In this document: positions 19,202 to 29,700 of the stretch, piece by piece
Layout: every line of letters begins with the position of its first letter
Numbering within the stretch: position 1 is the stretch's first letter
Assembly: GCF_018860765.1 (NCBI RefSeq)
Contig: NZ_JAHKPV010000021.1
Coordinates: 737,845-801,844, forward strand
DNA: 64,000 nt
Direction: 5' to 3'
From: Marinobacter salexigens
GTDB taxonomy: Bacteria > Pseudomonadota > Gammaproteobacteria > Pseudomonadales > Oleiphilaceae
Program-made: the position numbers and the translations under genes
Notes under the pieces: generated by a model
The model's database searches: none
The model's input: the letters and a program-made list of their open reading frames with translations, nothing else
Told to the model about the DNA's origin: nothing

Positions 19202-19368
19202 AAAGCCCTATTCTGAAATTGTGGATTTAAGCAGTATCCCCCATGGTGGAGGAGCCGAGATGTACCTCCGCCGCCAAATGGGAAATCCACCGAATTAACG
19301 AATTTTTCAGGCACTTTCGTTTGTTCTCCTTTTTTAGGTCAGCTTCTTAGCTGGCCTTTTTGTTTTTT
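19202..19368 (+). ncRNA. Candidate structured small RNA or leader with own promoter and terminator
   Basis: A promoter-like pair (TTGAGA 19167-19172, CATATT 19190-19195, 17-base spacing) precedes about 165 bases ending in a clear terminator (19336-19368). Inside, GTGGATTT (19221-19228) pairs with AAATCCAC (19283-19290), CCCAT (19240-19244) with ATGGG (19278-19282), and GGTGGAGG (19245-19252) with CCTCCGCC (19265-19272). Together these give one long interrupted hairpin with a 12-base loop. There is no convincing ORF. It could be a trans-acting sRNA or a terminated leader of the AraC gene at 19453. I do not recognise a family. This also accounts for the 307-base gap 19146-19452. Confidence 0.5.
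19336..19368 (+). terminator. Rho-independent terminator upstream of the AraC gene
   Basis: AGGTCAGCT (19336-19344) pairs with AGCTGGCCT (19349-19357) with one G-T pair, over a TCTT loop, followed by a long T-rich tract. Confidence 0.85.
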
Positions 19369-19452
19369 GCCCAGACAACCCCCTCCCTTCAAGTCGTTCG
19401 GCGTAAGTTTCGCTATACTCTGGCCATAACTTCTAGCAACTGTGCAGCCAAC

Positions 19453-20478
19453 ATGAAAAACCTTGGAACCGCCTCTGTCGCCGCGCTCCGACAATACGCC
19501 CGCGCCGCCGAATCCACAGGTGCCGACACTGCCGCCCTTTTTAAAAAAGTGGGTCTTGATTCCGCCACTCTGGACTCCGATGAGGGCCGAATAAACGGTG
19601 AGCAGTTTCAAAGCTTCATCCGTTTACTGTGCCAGCATACCGACAACCCTATACTTGGGCTGGAAACCGGTGATTTCGTGCAGCCGGGCTCTTACAGCGT
19701 GCTGGGCTATATTACTATGAGCTGCGCCACGCTGGGAGAAGCCGTCGCCCGGATTGCACCGTTTGAAAAACTGGTAGGCGACATGGGCACAACTGGCCTC
19801 ACCATGGCGCAAGGCTCTATAAAGCTCACTTGGCACTGCAATTACGACGACCCGATTGTACGACCACAGGTTGTGGACAATGTTTTTGCCTCCTGGGTTA
19901 ACTACGCCCGCTGGCTAGCAGACGATTCAGCCGCCTCCCCCACGAACGTGCGATTGAAACGACAATCCCCCGGCAAGGATCTAGAGCAGGCTTACCAAAA
20001 GCGCTGGAATTGCCCGGTACACTTTGGTGCCGATGAGAATTCCATAACCTTAAAGCAAGAACTGCTGGAAACTCGCCTGCGACAACCTGACCCCCTGCTT
20101 CGCAAAACTCTAGAAGCGCATGCCCTCACCCAGTTAGCTTCGCTGGACACGGACACAGACCTGATATCTCAAGTAAAACAGAGCATTCAGAAACAGTTGG
20201 TGCACGGCATAACTCGGCAAGACATGGTGGCTGAGGATCTGGGTGTTACGAGCCGAACTCTGCAACGGAAGCTGAGCCAGGAAGGTGTTTCTTATCAGAA
20301 GTTACTGGATGAGGTTCGCCAGAAAATGGCCGAGGATTACCTGTTGAACAGTGACCTGAGCATTCCGGATATAGCGCTAAGGCTGGGGTACAGTGAAACT
20401 ACGTCGTTTCATCGGAAGTTTAAAGCAGTGGCGGGGATGACGCCTGGGGAGTTTAGGCAGTCAGAGGCCATCGATTAA
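19453..20478 (+). CDS. AraC family transcriptional regulator with PF12625-type sensor domain
   Basis: The 341-residue product has an N-terminal ligand-binding region of the arabinose-binding type (about 20-205) seen in OruR-like regulators. The C-terminal AraC double helix-turn-helix follows (about 235-338), with ITRQDMVAEDLGVTSRTLQRKL for the first helix pair (given here only as landmarks) and SIPDIALRLGYSETTSFHR for the second. The ATG at 19453 is chosen because MKNLGTASVAALRQYARAA matches the usual start. An ATG at 19360 lies at the terminator and is rejected. The regulated genes are unknown. It converges with argG across structured element copy 3. Confidence 0.9.
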   Translation: MKNLGTASVAALRQYARAAESTGADTAALFKKVGLDSATLDSDEGRINGEQFQSFIRLLCQHTDNPILGLETGDFVQPGSYSVLGYITMSCATLGEAVARIAPFEKLVGDMGTTGLTMAQGSIKLTWHCNYDDPIVRPQVVDNVFASWVNYARWLADDSAASPTNVRLKRQSPGKDLEQAYQKRWNCPVHFGADENSITLKQELLETRLRQPDPLLRKTLEAHALTQLASLDTDTDLISQVKQSIQKQLVHGITRQDMVAEDLGVTSRTLQRKLSQEGVSYQKLLDEVRQKMAEDYLLNSDLSIPDIALRLGYSETTSFHRKFKAVAGMTPGEFRQSEAID

Positions 20479-20486
20479 GTCAGAAC

Positions 20487-20597
20487 GACCGAGGCTGGCA
20501 CAAACTCCCAGAAACGTGGAGCGCCAAGGATGGCGCGACCGAGCCCTACATGGATGTATTCACGGGCGTTTTCTGGGAGTTTGTACCAGCCTTGGTC
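20487..20597 (+). ncRNA. TwoAYGGAY-like structured element, copy 3
   Basis: A long outer stem (about 20487-20516 with 20567-20597, imperfect at a few positions, including G-T pairs) encloses GCGCC-AAGGAT-GGCGC at 20521-20536 and TAC-ATGGAT-GTA at 20547-20558. The second loop fits AYGGAY and the first has AAGGAT. TTCACGGGCG after the second hairpin resembles TTCACAGCG of copy 2. It occupies almost the whole gap between the convergent AraC gene and argG and starts 8 bases after the AraC stop. Confidence 0.65.
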
Positions 20598-20614
20598 AGA
20601 CTCAAATTCAGGCC

Positions 20615-21826
20615 TTAAAGCTTGCGACCTTTACCCGCAGCAATCCGCAGGCGGAGTGCATTCAGCTTGATGAAACCTTCCGCATCCTTCTGATCGTAAG
20701 CACCGTGATCTTCTTCGAAGGTCGCGATGGTCTCATCGAACAGGGAATCTTCAGACTTACGGCCAACAACATCAACATTGCCCTTGTACAGCTTCAGGCG
20801 AACAGTACCGTTGACGTATTCCTGAGTCTGATCGATCAGTGCCTGCAGCGCTTCACGCTCTGGCGACCACCAGTAACCGTTATAGATAACCTCGGCATAG
20901 CGTGGCATCAGGCTGTCTTTCAGGTGGGCCACTTCACGGTCCAGCGTAATGGATTCAATCGCACGGTGGGCTGGCAGCATAATGGTGCCGCCCGGTGTTT
21001 CGTAGCAACCGCGGGACTTCATGCCCACGTAACGGTTCTCAACAATATCCAAACGGCCAATACCGTTAGCACCAGCAACCTTGTTCAGGGTTTCCAGCAC
21101 TTCATGGGCCTTCATTTCAACACCATCAATGGCAACAATGTCGCCCTTGCGGTATGTAAGCTCAATGTAAGTCGGCTTATCGGGAGCTGCTTCCGGAGAT
21201 ACACTCCAGCGCCACATGTCGTCCTCGGCTTCCGACCAGGGATCTTCCAGATTCATGCCTTCATAAGAAATGTGCAGCAGGTTGGCATCCATGGAGTAAG
21301 GCGATTTGCCCGGCTTCATGTCCACTTGAATATTGCGCTCTTCACAGTATGCCAGCAGCTTCTCACGGGAGTTGAGGTCCCATTCACGCCAAGGCGCGAT
21401 AACCTTTACTCCTGGCTTAAGCGCATAAGCACCCAACTCAAAACGAACCTGATCATTACCCTTACCAGTCGCGCCGTGGGAAATAGCGTCGGCACCGGTT
21501 TGATTGGCAATATCAATCAAACGCTTGGCAATTAGAGGGCGGGCAATAGAGGTACCCAGCAGATATTCGCCTTCATAAATGGTATTCGCACGGAACATCG
21601 GGAACACGTAATCGCGAACAAACTCTTCGCGCAAGTCCTCGATGTAGATTTCCTTAACGCCCAAGGCTTCTGCCTTCGCACGCGCCGGCTCAACTTCTTC
21701 GCCCTGACCAATGTCAGCTGTGAAGGTTACCACCTCGCAGTTATAGGTATCCTGCAACCACCGAACAATAACAGAGGTATCCAGGCCGCCAGAGTAGGCC
21801 AGAACGACCTTTTTAATATCAGACAT
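20615..21826 (-). CDS. argG: Argininosuccinate synthase
   Basis: ArgG condenses citrulline and aspartate with ATP in arginine synthesis, in the cytoplasm. The 403-residue product has the normal length, the ATP-pyrophosphatase loop [17 protein letters not shown] at residues 7-23, the [15 protein letters not shown] substrate segment, and [22 protein letters not shown] lies 9 bases before the ATG. No argF or argH is adjacent. It converges with the AraC regulator, and fliS lies upstream on the same strand. Confidence 0.97.
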   Translation of the reverse strand: MSDIKKVVLAYSGGLDTSVIVRWLQDTYNCEVVTFTADIGQGEEVEPARAKAEALGVKEIYIEDLREEFVRDYVFPMFRANTIYEGEYLLGTSIARPLIAKRLIDIANQTGADAISHGATGKGNDQVRFELGAYALKPGVKVIAPWREWDLNSREKLLAYCEERNIQVDMKPGKSPYSMDANLLHISYEGMNLEDPWSEAEDDMWRWSVSPEAAPDKPTYIELTYRKGDIVAIDGVEMKAHEVLETLNKVAGANGIGRLDIVENRYVGMKSRGCYETPGGTIMLPAHRAIESITLDREVAHLKDSLMPRYAEVIYNGYWWSPEREALQALIDQTQEYVNGTVRLKLYKGNVDVVGRKSEDSLFDETIATFEEDHGAYDQKDAEGFIKLNALRLRIAAGKGRKL

Positions 21827-21931
21827 GCTTTTTGTGCTCCAGACTGAACAGAATGGATGTATTGAAAAGAAGGGCCGTATTGTACGGGATGGCGGGGGAG
21901 TTGGCTATTGGGACAATAGGAGGGGCATTAG

Positions 21932-21958
21932 CCCCCTCTCCCCTTGCGGGAGAGGGGG
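21932..21958. repeat. Palindromic CCCCCTCTCCC repeat, copy A
   Basis: CCCCCTCTCCC (21932-21942) faces GGGAGAGGGGG (21948-21958) around a CTTGC loop. It lies between fliS and argG. A related palindrome is at 43361-43387. It lacks a T run and so is called a dispersed palindrome rather than a terminator. Confidence 0.6.
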
Positions 21959-21972
21959 AACTACTTCAACTT

Positions 21973-22374
21973 TCAACCAACCTGAGCAGACTGCCCAACG
22001 GCCTCCTCCCGAATACCATCCCAGCCATCTTTGATGGAGCGAAGCAGGTTAGCCACTTCATCTAGCTTGGCAACATCATTTTTAGCATTGGCTTCAAACA
22101 GTGTGCGCTCCATGTAGTCATAGAGTGCTTCTAGCTGAGCGGCTAAATCACCGCCTTTTTCAAAATCCAGAAAGCTGCGCAAGCCGCCAATAATCTCAAT
22201 GGCCTTGGTGATCAACTTACCTTTGCCAGCATAATCATTAGCCTGCATGCGAGCCTTGGCCATATTGATACGCTCAAGCGCACCGTTATACAGAAGCTGA
22301 ATCAGCTTGTGTGGATCCGCATCGGTGATGCTGGTTTGGGTGTTTACCCGTTGGTACGCTTGTAATCCGTTCAT
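21973..22374 (-). CDS. fliS: Flagellin export chaperone FliS
   Basis: FliS binds the C-terminal helix of flagellin, prevents early polymerisation and delivers it to the export gate. The 133-residue product starts MNGLQAYQRVNTQTSITDADPHKLIQLLYNGALE (landmarks: YQRVNTQ, DPHKLIQLLY). This is the conserved FliS N-terminus, followed by helices including KGKLITKAIEIIGGLRSFLD. GAGG lies 6 bases before the ATG. It is 54 bases downstream of fliD, in the usual fliD-fliS order, and no fliT is recognisable after it. Confidence 0.95.
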   Translation of the reverse strand: MNGLQAYQRVNTQTSITDADPHKLIQLLYNGALERINMAKARMQANDYAGKGKLITKAIEIIGGLRSFLDFEKGGDLAAQLEALYDYMERTLFEANAKNDVAKLDEVANLLRSIKDGWDGIREEAVGQSAQVG

Positions 22375-22428
22375 GATTAACCTCGTTAGTCACCGGCTAC
22401 GCCGGAATGATCAATTCTTTAGCCGGGA

Positions 22429-24402
22429 TCACTTCTTGTTAAAGTTCTCAGGCGCCAAAGCAGCTAACTGCTGCGTCAGATAATCCCCAGTGCTGTTTAA
22501 TTGGGCAATCAGCGAGTCCGCAGCAGTAAATTGACTAACTAAACGCTCCTGATAAGAAGCAATTCTGTCATCCAGCCGAATACGCTCTTCCTGAATACGC
22601 TCCAAATCGCGAGTCAAACTACTGGTTTTGGTATCAAGCGTTCCGTCAGGCCCCACAATGCTGGTTACCAAGTTAACGGCGCTTTCACCAATCCCCTCAA
22701 TAAAATTCACATTGCCATAGGTGCGTGCTTCATCACCGCTAATGCGCAACTGCATGCCCTTGGCGCCGCCAGAACCCACAACCGTAAGCATTTGGCCCTC
22801 GCCCGTTGCTTCCTGACCGCCCACGGTTCCTGCTACATCTTTACCCAGCGTTCCAGTTTGCACGGACAGCCCAAGTGAAGCTCCATCTTCCACAGACATA
22901 ACACTAACGTTCGAGCTACTACCATAAAGCCCAGATGTAAACGTAAGAGCTCCCGTTCCATCTAAGCCAACACGTACGGATTGGCCAGCTGAATTCAATG
23001 CCGTATTACTATCTAGCTGGCTCTGAATCTCATCGGCAAGCTCCTGAGCCGTGGCGTAGGTTTGCTGGGTCAGTTGCAGATTAACCGTCGTTTTGCCGTC
23101 AATGGTGAGTTCCAGCTCGTCATTGGTTCCATCAATAGTGACTCCGGACGCCAAAGGCGCGGTACCTGCAACTCCACCGCGCGTAGCTGGCTGGGTAATT
23201 TCGATCTCATAATTACCACGCTCAGTGCTAGTACCCGCCTGAATAAACTCAACACCAGCATCCGATACACGCCCCTGCTCAGCAAAAAGCGCCGTCACAT
23301 CATCCGGGTTAGCTTTTAGCTGCTCTTCAAATTTAGCGCGATCAAATGTCAAACCGCCGGTTTCATAATCGGTTGTAATGCCTACATCGGCCATGGTTCG
23401 AATGCTTGCATTCTCTAAACCCGGTACAACACGTGTTAAAACGTTACGCAGTTGAGACTGAATAGCCCGTACAGACGTGTCGCCAGAAAGTATGCCTCCC
23501 TGCCCTGTGTCGGCGTTGTAACCCGACAAACCTTTAATGGTCGACTGCAAGGCATTGAACTTTTCGACAAACGCGCCAACTCTATCCGCAACTGCACCAA
23601 AGTCTTGATCAACCTTAACAGTTGAAGTTGCACCCTCAGCTTTCGCCTCGAACGACAGTCCGTCAATTACGTTATCAAAGGTATTAGTAGAGCGAGTGAT
23701 CTCGATACCGTTTATCTCAACAGAGGCATCTTTCGCTGCAATGGTTTCGTCCAGATTCTGCACCGAACCATTAAAGGCAAACTGCGACAGTCCAGCACCG
23801 TCTTCATCTAGCCCATCGTCATCCGAAACCGAAATATTGATGGCATTGGCTGTACCCGTGTTCTCAGACGACATAACAAGTCGATAGCCGCTGCCGGTGT
23901 CCACAATGCCTGCAGATACCCCAACACCCGCTTCGTTAATCGCATTGGCAAGACCTTGAAGCGTATTGTTTGTGCCATCGATAGTAAGCGTTGCCGAGTT
24001 CTCGCCAGACGAAATAGTAAAAGTACCCGTACCTACAGCCGTAGAGTCGCGATCTGCAAAGGTGTTGGAAGCCAACGATTGAGCCTGAGCCAACCCCAGA
24101 ACTTTCACACTGTAAGAACCACGGCTAGCCTTGCTGCTATCCACCGTTACAGCAATATCTTCATTGGAGGAACTGGCAGAAAACGCCTTGAGGTTATCTG
24201 GGGCGCTGAGTTGTCTCATCGGCAACCGCAGTTCCGTTACGGCGCTACGCAAAGTGCCATAAGCGGAAATAAGCGTTTCTGCACGCTGGGTTTTAAAGTT
24301 AAGTCGATCTTCAACGGGCTTGCGTTCAGCCGCAACCAACTGATCCACGAGATCCGAGTTCAATACCCCGGAACCAATACCTAACGATGAAATGCCTGCC
24401 AT
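22429..24402 (-). CDS. fliD: Flagellar filament cap protein FliD
   Basis: FliD caps the filament tip and guides flagellin insertion. The 657-residue product starts MAGISSLGIGSGVLNSDLV, the conserved D0 N-terminus. It has flagellin-hook IN-type motifs in the middle (VKVLGLAQAQSLASNTF, GTFTISSGE) and ends with the helical region DLERIQEERIRLDDRIASY and DYLTQQLAAL. It is longer than the 450-500 residue E. coli type, and the extra length is in the Gly/Thr-rich outer domains. The ATG at 24402 is chosen for a perfect AGGAGG 7 bases upstream. A TTG two codons earlier is rejected. A sigma-28 promoter lies at 24446-24472. Confidence 0.95.
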   Translation of the reverse strand: MAGISSLGIGSGVLNSDLVDQLVAAERKPVEDRLNFKTQRAETLISAYGTLRSAVTELRLPMRQLSAPDNLKAFSASSSNEDIAVTVDSSKASRGSYSVKVLGLAQAQSLASNTFADRDSTAVGTGTFTISSGENSATLTIDGTNNTLQGLANAINEAGVGVSAGIVDTGSGYRLVMSSENTGTANAINISVSDDDGLDEDGAGLSQFAFNGSVQNLDETIAAKDASVEINGIEITRSTNTFDNVIDGLSFEAKAEGATSTVKVDQDFGAVADRVGAFVEKFNALQSTIKGLSGYNADTGQGGILSGDTSVRAIQSQLRNVLTRVVPGLENASIRTMADVGITTDYETGGLTFDRAKFEEQLKANPDDVTALFAEQGRVSDAGVEFIQAGTSTERGNYEIEITQPATRGGVAGTAPLASGVTIDGTNDELELTIDGKTTVNLQLTQQTYATAQELADEIQSQLDSNTALNSAGQSVRVGLDGTGALTFTSGLYGSSSNVSVMSVEDGASLGLSVQTGTLGKDVAGTVGGQEATGEGQMLTVVGSGGAKGMQLRISGDEARTYGNVNFIEGIGESAVNLVTSIVGPDGTLDTKTSSLTRDLERIQEERIRLDDRIASYQERLVSQFTAADSLIAQLNSTGDYLTQQLAALAPENFNKK

Positions 24403-24445
24403 AACCAAGCCTCCTCATGGGGGCGAATCTCTTTATCTATTCCGG

Positions 24446-24472
24446 TTATCGGCAGAGAGCGGCAAAACTTTG
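24446..24472 (-). promoter_or_regulatory. Sigma-28 (FliA) promoter of fliD-fliS
   Basis: On the minus strand CAAAGTTT, 11 bases and GCCGATAA match the FliA consensus TAAAGTTT-N11-GCCGATAA at all but one position. It lies 44 bases before the fliD start. Confidence 0.88.
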
Positions 24473-24527
24473 CCTTTTTCTCTGCCAATTTTGTAACTGG
24501 CCGTTAAAACTAGCTTAGCCTAAAACG

Positions 24528-24563
24528 CAAAACACCGCCGGGCCTTTATCAGGTACGGCGGTG
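24528..24563 (-). terminator. Terminator after flaG
   Basis: On the minus strand CACCGCCG (24563-24556) pairs with CGGCGGTG (24540-24533), followed by TTTTGCGTTTT. It separates flaG from fliD-fliS. Confidence 0.8.
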
Positions 24564-24605
24564 CTGAAAAACCATTGCTAACCTCAAACCACAGGTATCG
24601 AGTAC

Positions 24606-25043
24606 CTATACCTTGATGTTAAACAACGTCAGCGGTTCATCTTGCTGCAATTTCTCTGCCAACCTCATTGCTACTTCATCCGGAATCTGGCGGATAACTT
24701 TCTGGGTTTGCTGATCCACCACTTTCACAATGGTCTGCCCCATGTCCTTATCAACCTCGAACTGCAGATCCCTTTGGACATTCTGAACATAATCGTTCAA
24801 CTGCGAAACCGCACCTTTCAACTCCTCCTGCCGCGTTTCATTTCGCTTCTGCAACTGATCAGCTTTTGAAACGTCTTGGGCCTGTGAAGTCGATTGATTT
24901 GGCAAAGCACGCCCGGTTGATGAAGAAGCAAGCTCGGAGGCATTTCTGCCTTCGGCCTGAGATGACGACATTGCCCTTGCCGGCGACTGCGCGCCAGAAC
25001 GCGCCAGTTTGTAATCCGGGTTATTCAGGTTAACGTCATTCAT
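24606..25043 (-). CDS. flaG: FlaG family flagellar protein
   Basis: The 145-residue product has a variable Ser/Gln-rich first half and a conserved C-terminal FlaG domain: LNDYVQNVQRDLQFEVDKD, then TIVKVVDQQTQKVIRQIP and DEVAMRLAEKL. In Vibrio and Pseudomonas FlaG affects filament length, but its mechanism is not firmly known. GAGGTGAG lies just before the ATG. It sits between flagellin and fliD, the usual place in polar-flagellum clusters, and a hairpin after the flagellin gene lies between the two. Confidence 0.92.
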   Translation of the reverse strand: MNDVNLNNPDYKLARSGAQSPARAMSSSQAEGRNASELASSSTGRALPNQSTSQAQDVSKADQLQKRNETRQEELKGAVSQLNDYVQNVQRDLQFEVDKDMGQTIVKVVDQQTQKVIRQIPDEVAMRLAEKLQQDEPLTLFNIKV

Positions 25044-25071
25044 AGCTCACCTCACTATCCTTAAACGGCTT

Positions 25072-25096
25072 AAAACCGGAACCCGAAGGTTCCGGC
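25072..25096 (-). terminator. Terminator after the first flagellin gene
   Basis: On the minus strand CCGGAACC and GGTTCCGG pair around a short TTCG-type loop (25076-25095), followed by TTTTAA. The short T run may allow some read-through into flaG. Confidence 0.75.
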
Positions 25097-25112
25097 TGTT
25101 ACCGCTAATCCC

Positions 25113-26606
25113 TTACTGCAGGAGGGAAAGAACCTGCTGCGGACGAGCATTTGCCTGTGCCAGTACCGAGATACCAGCCTGCTGCAGTACCTGAGCCTTG
25201 GACAGCTTGGCGGTTTCTGCCGCAAAGTCTGCGTCAAGAATCCGGCTCTGAGCGGCGCTCAGGTTAGTGCTGGTGGACTCCAGGTTGGAGATGGTGCTCT
25301 CGAAGCGACTTTGGATCGCACCGAACTTCGCACGCTGTGAGCTAATGTTGTTCAGTGCAGCATCAACAGTTTTCAACGCTTGAGTTGCACTTTCAAACGA
25401 TGTCACATCTAGCTCAGACACCTTACGCATTTCAGAACCTTCGTCTGCAAACACGTTTGAAGTAGTAACGTCAACAGCGAAGGAACGGTCCGAATCAAGC
25501 TGCAAATAACCGCTACTCACGACGTCTTCGGCTGTGGTATCAGCGGCTAAACTTTGTACGCCACCAGCATCTTGCAACACGCCATCCTCATCACGGTACT
25601 GCTTCGTGACCGATACAGCGCCTGCGTTTTGCACTGCCGTATCACCTACTGTGATATCTGCGCCGGTTTCGTTGGTCAAAACAACCGATTTACCATCTTC
25701 TGCAACCTGAGCACTGATACCGGTCTTAGACGACTGATCGTTAATCGCCGCAACTGCTGCAGACAGTGCATCCTGACCTTCACTTGAATCGAGCGTGAAG
25801 GATACAGATTGTGCATCACTGTTTTCAGATGTCAGGTTCAAGGTGTAACTACCCGAAGCCGCAAAAGACAGATCAACCTCTGTACGCGCAGTGGCAGTTA
25901 CGCCCGTATCGGCGGTCTTGGCATTGATATCTGCCGCTATGTCTTTCGACGTCGCGTTGGCTGCGATATCAATATCTTCAGAGCCCAAGTAGCCGTTGAT
26001 TGCTACAGAACCACTTGTTACTGCGTTATTCGCTGTTCCGCCTGACGCAGCAGCAGTCGCACCGGCCGCAGCACCATCAGCAATCACCTGATTATTACCG
26101 TACTTATCTGTACGAAGGTTCGATGTGGATGCAGAGATAGTCTCATTGGCGTTAGCGCCAACCTGAAACTGTACAGAACCGAAGGAGCCGTCAAACAGCT
26201 TTTGGCCGTTAAAGTTCGTAGTGGTTGCAATACGATCCAGCTCTGATGTCAACTGGTTCACTTCGTCCTGCAAGGCTTGACGGTCGGAAGAAGAGTTTGA
26301 GGCGTTGGCTGACTGAACAGCCAATTCACGAACTCGCTGTAGAATATTACTTGTTTCACCCAAGGCACCCTCAGCCGTCTGCGCCAAAGAGATACCGTCG
26401 TTCGCGTTACGGGTGGCCTGATTCAAGCCGCGAATTTGAGACTCAAAACGGTTAGAAATTGCCAAGCCAGCAGCGTCGTCTTTTGCCGAGTTAATACGCA
26501 GGCCAGAAGAAAGACGCTCAAGAGCTTGGTTTGATTGGCTTTGCGACCGACTCAACTGGTTCTGAGCGGACAGTGATGCAACGTTAGTGTTAATACCGAG
26601 AGCCAT
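25113..26606 (-). CDS. fliC: Flagellin (first copy)
   Basis: The flagellar filament subunit, 497 residues. The N-terminal D0-D1 region has [13 protein letters not shown] and [20 protein letters not shown], and the C-terminal D1-D0 region ends [21 protein letters not shown] and QVLSLLQ. Between about residues 170 and 410 lies a Ser/Thr/Ala/Asp-rich insert with flagellin-IN-like motifs. This is the solvent-exposed part and a likely target of O-glycosylation. AAGGGGAAG lies before the ATG, and a sigma-28 promoter lies at 26692-26718. The glycosylation-type operon ends directly upstream. A second flagellin is at 36141. Confidence 0.96.
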   Translation of the reverse strand: MALGINTNVASLSAQNQLSRSQSQSNQALERLSSGLRINSAKDDAAGLAISNRFESQIRGLNQATRNANDGISLAQTAEGALGETSNILQRVRELAVQSANASNSSSDRQALQDEVNQLTSELDRIATTTNFNGQKLFDGSFGSVQFQVGANANETISASTSNLRTDKYGNNQVIADGAAAGATAAASGGTANNAVTSGSVAINGYLGSEDIDIAANATSKDIAADINAKTADTGVTATARTEVDLSFAASGSYTLNLTSENSDAQSVSFTLDSSEGQDALSAAVAAINDQSSKTGISAQVAEDGKSVVLTNETGADITVGDTAVQNAGAVSVTKQYRDEDGVLQDAGGVQSLAADTTAEDVVSSGYLQLDSDRSFAVDVTTSNVFADEGSEMRKVSELDVTSFESATQALKTVDAALNNISSQRAKFGAIQSRFESTISNLESTSTNLSAAQSRILDADFAAETAKLSKAQVLQQAGISVLAQANARPQQVLSLLQ

Positions 26607-26691
26607 AATGCTTCCCCTTCGACAAAAGTCGTTTTACTGAAAACGGTCTAGCGCCCGGCTTTGGGTTGTGAGCGCCGCCCTGTTATTTCAG

Positions 26692-26718
26692 TTAACGGCA
26701 CCTCACCAGCACTCTTTA
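26692..26718 (-). promoter_or_regulatory. Sigma-28 (FliA) promoter of the first flagellin gene
   Basis: On the minus strand TAAAG (26718-26714), 14 bases and GCCGTTAA (26699-26692) fit the FliA spacing and differ from the -10 consensus GCCGATAA at one base. The 5' UTR is about 80 bases. Confidence 0.85.
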
Positions 26719-26756
26719 GAAAATATTCCGCTTCTTTTGTAAAAAAGTGTAAAAGC

Positions 26757-29700
26757 TTAAAACTTCGTCCAAGCACCCAGCCATTGCTGGAGATTCTCGC
26801 CTTCGAGCATCCAGTCTCGCAGGATCACACTCTTGAGCTCATCCCCTTGTCTGGCCGTTTCATCCAGATCGCTCAATTGCATTCGTATCGCATCCAACCA
26901 ATCCTTATAGCGGTTTTTAACCCTTGTGACCGGCAAGTTATGCATTCTGTATGGCTCGACGTCGCTGCACACAACCGGGAACCCGCACGCGCCATATTCC
27001 AATAACCGAAGGTTGCTTTTACACCGATTAAAGAGATTATCTTCGAGGGGCGCGATTGCCAGATCCAAGTTCATTGATGCCAGTTTTTTGGGATACAGAG
27101 TAATATCTACGCCTTCATGCACCTCTTTAACAAAGGGCCGCAGTGCATCAGGGCACATACCGAAGAATACCCAGTCGACTTCTTCAGTGAGATCGCGAAC
27201 AACAGCCTCTACCAACTCAAGATCACCTGTATGCCCGATGCCGCCAGCCCAACCCACTCTCGGCTTGTCAGACTGACGCCGCAAAGAACTCAAATCTTGC
27301 CACCAATCAAGCGGTAGCCGGTTCTCCACCACGCGAATATCTGGGTGGATTCCCTTAAAAGCTTCTGCCAACGGGTGGGTAGATACCACAAACCGATCAA
27401 CATGCTTTAAAGACCGCCTTAGTGACTTGAGAATGTCTTTAGGCATATTTTTTCGGTAGGCGCTTTTCAGTGGTAGATTTGGAAGATAGTCGTCCAACTC
27501 ATATACCACCGGTTTTTTCAGGAAGCGCCTCACCTGCTTCATGCTGGCAATGGCTTCATCTGTGATTTGCCGTTGATAAACGGCGACATCAGGATCAAGG
27601 CGAGCCAGTTCAGGCACAGTTAGCCACTCCCTTGAGATCATGCCCCCTGCCACTCCTTGCGCCTTCATACTCTCAAGGGGCTGCATCATCCGATAATGGC
27701 CACAACCCCACTGATCCGCTGGATGCAAAAGAATCGTCGGCAAACCCAGGGCTTTTTGAGGCTGCCAATTCAGCTCTACCCTGTGTTCCACTTCAAAGCC
27801 TGTGGCTCTCAAAGAAAGGTTGCGATTAAACGCCGGATCATTTGCCATGTACGGGAGCCAACGTTCAAACATAGCCTCCCGCTCTCTCTCGAAGCGCTTA
27901 ACCTTCTTTTCCTGAACGGTCTTATCGACGGATGTTTGACTTGCATTTGCAACGTGCATTACCAAAGCGTGAGGTGTCCACACGATCAAGAAACCCGTCT
28001 GCACCACCTTTAGACAGAAATCGATATCATTATAAGAGACTGCAAAGGCTTCCTCATCCAAACCACCTACCTGCTCATAAACCGACTTCCTTACCAACAT
28101 ACAGGCGCCAGTCACTGCCGAGTAATTTTGATCCACAACGAGGCGGTTCATATAGCCGGGCTCATTGGCCTCTGCATCAATACATATATGTTCTGCGGCG
28201 CCCCTCATCCCAACAACAACACCAGCATGCTGAACTCTACCGTTCGGAAACAGCAATTTCGCACCGACAATGCCCACCTCCGGTCGCTGGGCGTGGTTCA
28301 TCATTGCATCCAGCCAATCCGATTGAATTATTCCTGTGTCGTTGTTAAGCAAAAGTACATAGTCGCCTTTCGCATGCTGAACTGCGTAATTATTAATGGC
28401 TGAAAAGTTAAAGGGTCTTGGATATCGAAGAACGCGCAAGTTAGGCAGCGCCATGTCCTCAATGCCTTTCAGCCAAGCTTTAGCTTGAGGCGTTTCACTA
28501 TTGTTATCGACAATAAGAATCTCGTAATGAGCGTAGGCTGTCTTCTCAAGAATGGATTCAACACAAGTCTGAACTAAGTGGAGTTGGTCTTTGGTCGGTA
28601 TAATAATTGAAACGAGAGGTGTGGTTGGGTGTGAATAGTTAACACGTAAACTACTGGATGCTAGGCCTTGCGCAACCCGGGCTGTTGCATATCCTCGGCG
28701 CTCAAGATGTTTCTGGATGACGGGGACATAATTCGCCAGATCAAAACTCTGTGTGCCCGAATGCAACAGGAACAAGGGCTCATCAGAGCGGCCAATACAG
28801 CCAAATCCCTTTTCTTCTAACAAGCGCAGTATATAGTCCAACTCAAAGGCACTTTCATCGACCTCGCTAAAGCCACCAAGCGCCTGAACTGTCGAATGCC
28901 TGAAAATCCAGTGCCGCGACATATCTGCGGGCGAGCTAAGGAGCAAATCCAGATTCAGACCAGAACGGAAAAAACCACTTTCTGTTTTGCCATTATGCTC
29001 CAGCAGCTCATCTCCGTAGGCCGCATCCAAGGCTTGCCCCGAAGACTCCAGCTCTGCCAACAATAGCGGTAAGCCTGCCGGAGTTAACTCTGCAGGAGTC
29101 CTTGCGATCACAACCCAGTCAGCTTCAACCACGCCTATAACGAACTGATTTAGCGCTACCGCTGCCTCTCCGCGGTCATATTGAATAAACCGAACATCTT
29201 GAAACAACTCCTTCCTGTAAAACGCCTCGTCGGGAGTTAAAACCACGCACGTTAGCGAGGGGCAATAGTAGCGAGCGATTCTAAAAGCGAGTATCGAGAT
29301 ATTAAGGTTATAGGTTTCAGGCGCGGCATCAATAAGAATGAGGCACAGGGATTGTTGGGACGCCAGAACCTCTAGCTTTCTAGCTATCGGTATGGGCAGC
29401 TCGCGTTGCCCATACCAAGAATCGAGACCAATCACGCCATCCGTTCTTTCACACTCCTGGACACGTCTTTCAAGATCTGAGAAAGCTGTCAACGCAGCGT
29501 CATCAATGCTACCTGCTTTCTGATAGAAATTTTTAAATGAAACCGACTTAAACGCAGCCGACGGCTTCCAAAGGGGTTTGACTTGGACCGCCCCTTCTCT
29601 CCGAACCTCACCGCCAAGCATGGCATCGATTTGCGCGAGGAAGGCTTTACGTCCATTCTCGCCTAACGTTTGAGCGCTGGCGTGTCGTTGGTTTTGTCCC

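Noticed and set aside
20516..21535. Long + strand open frame over argG
   Set aside because: It is the antisense shadow of argG and has no family-like features.
24472..24495. TGGCAGAGAAAAAGGCA on the minus strand as a sigma-54 promoter for fliD
   Set aside because: GG and GC are 11 bases apart instead of 10, and a near-perfect sigma-28 site lies just downstream.
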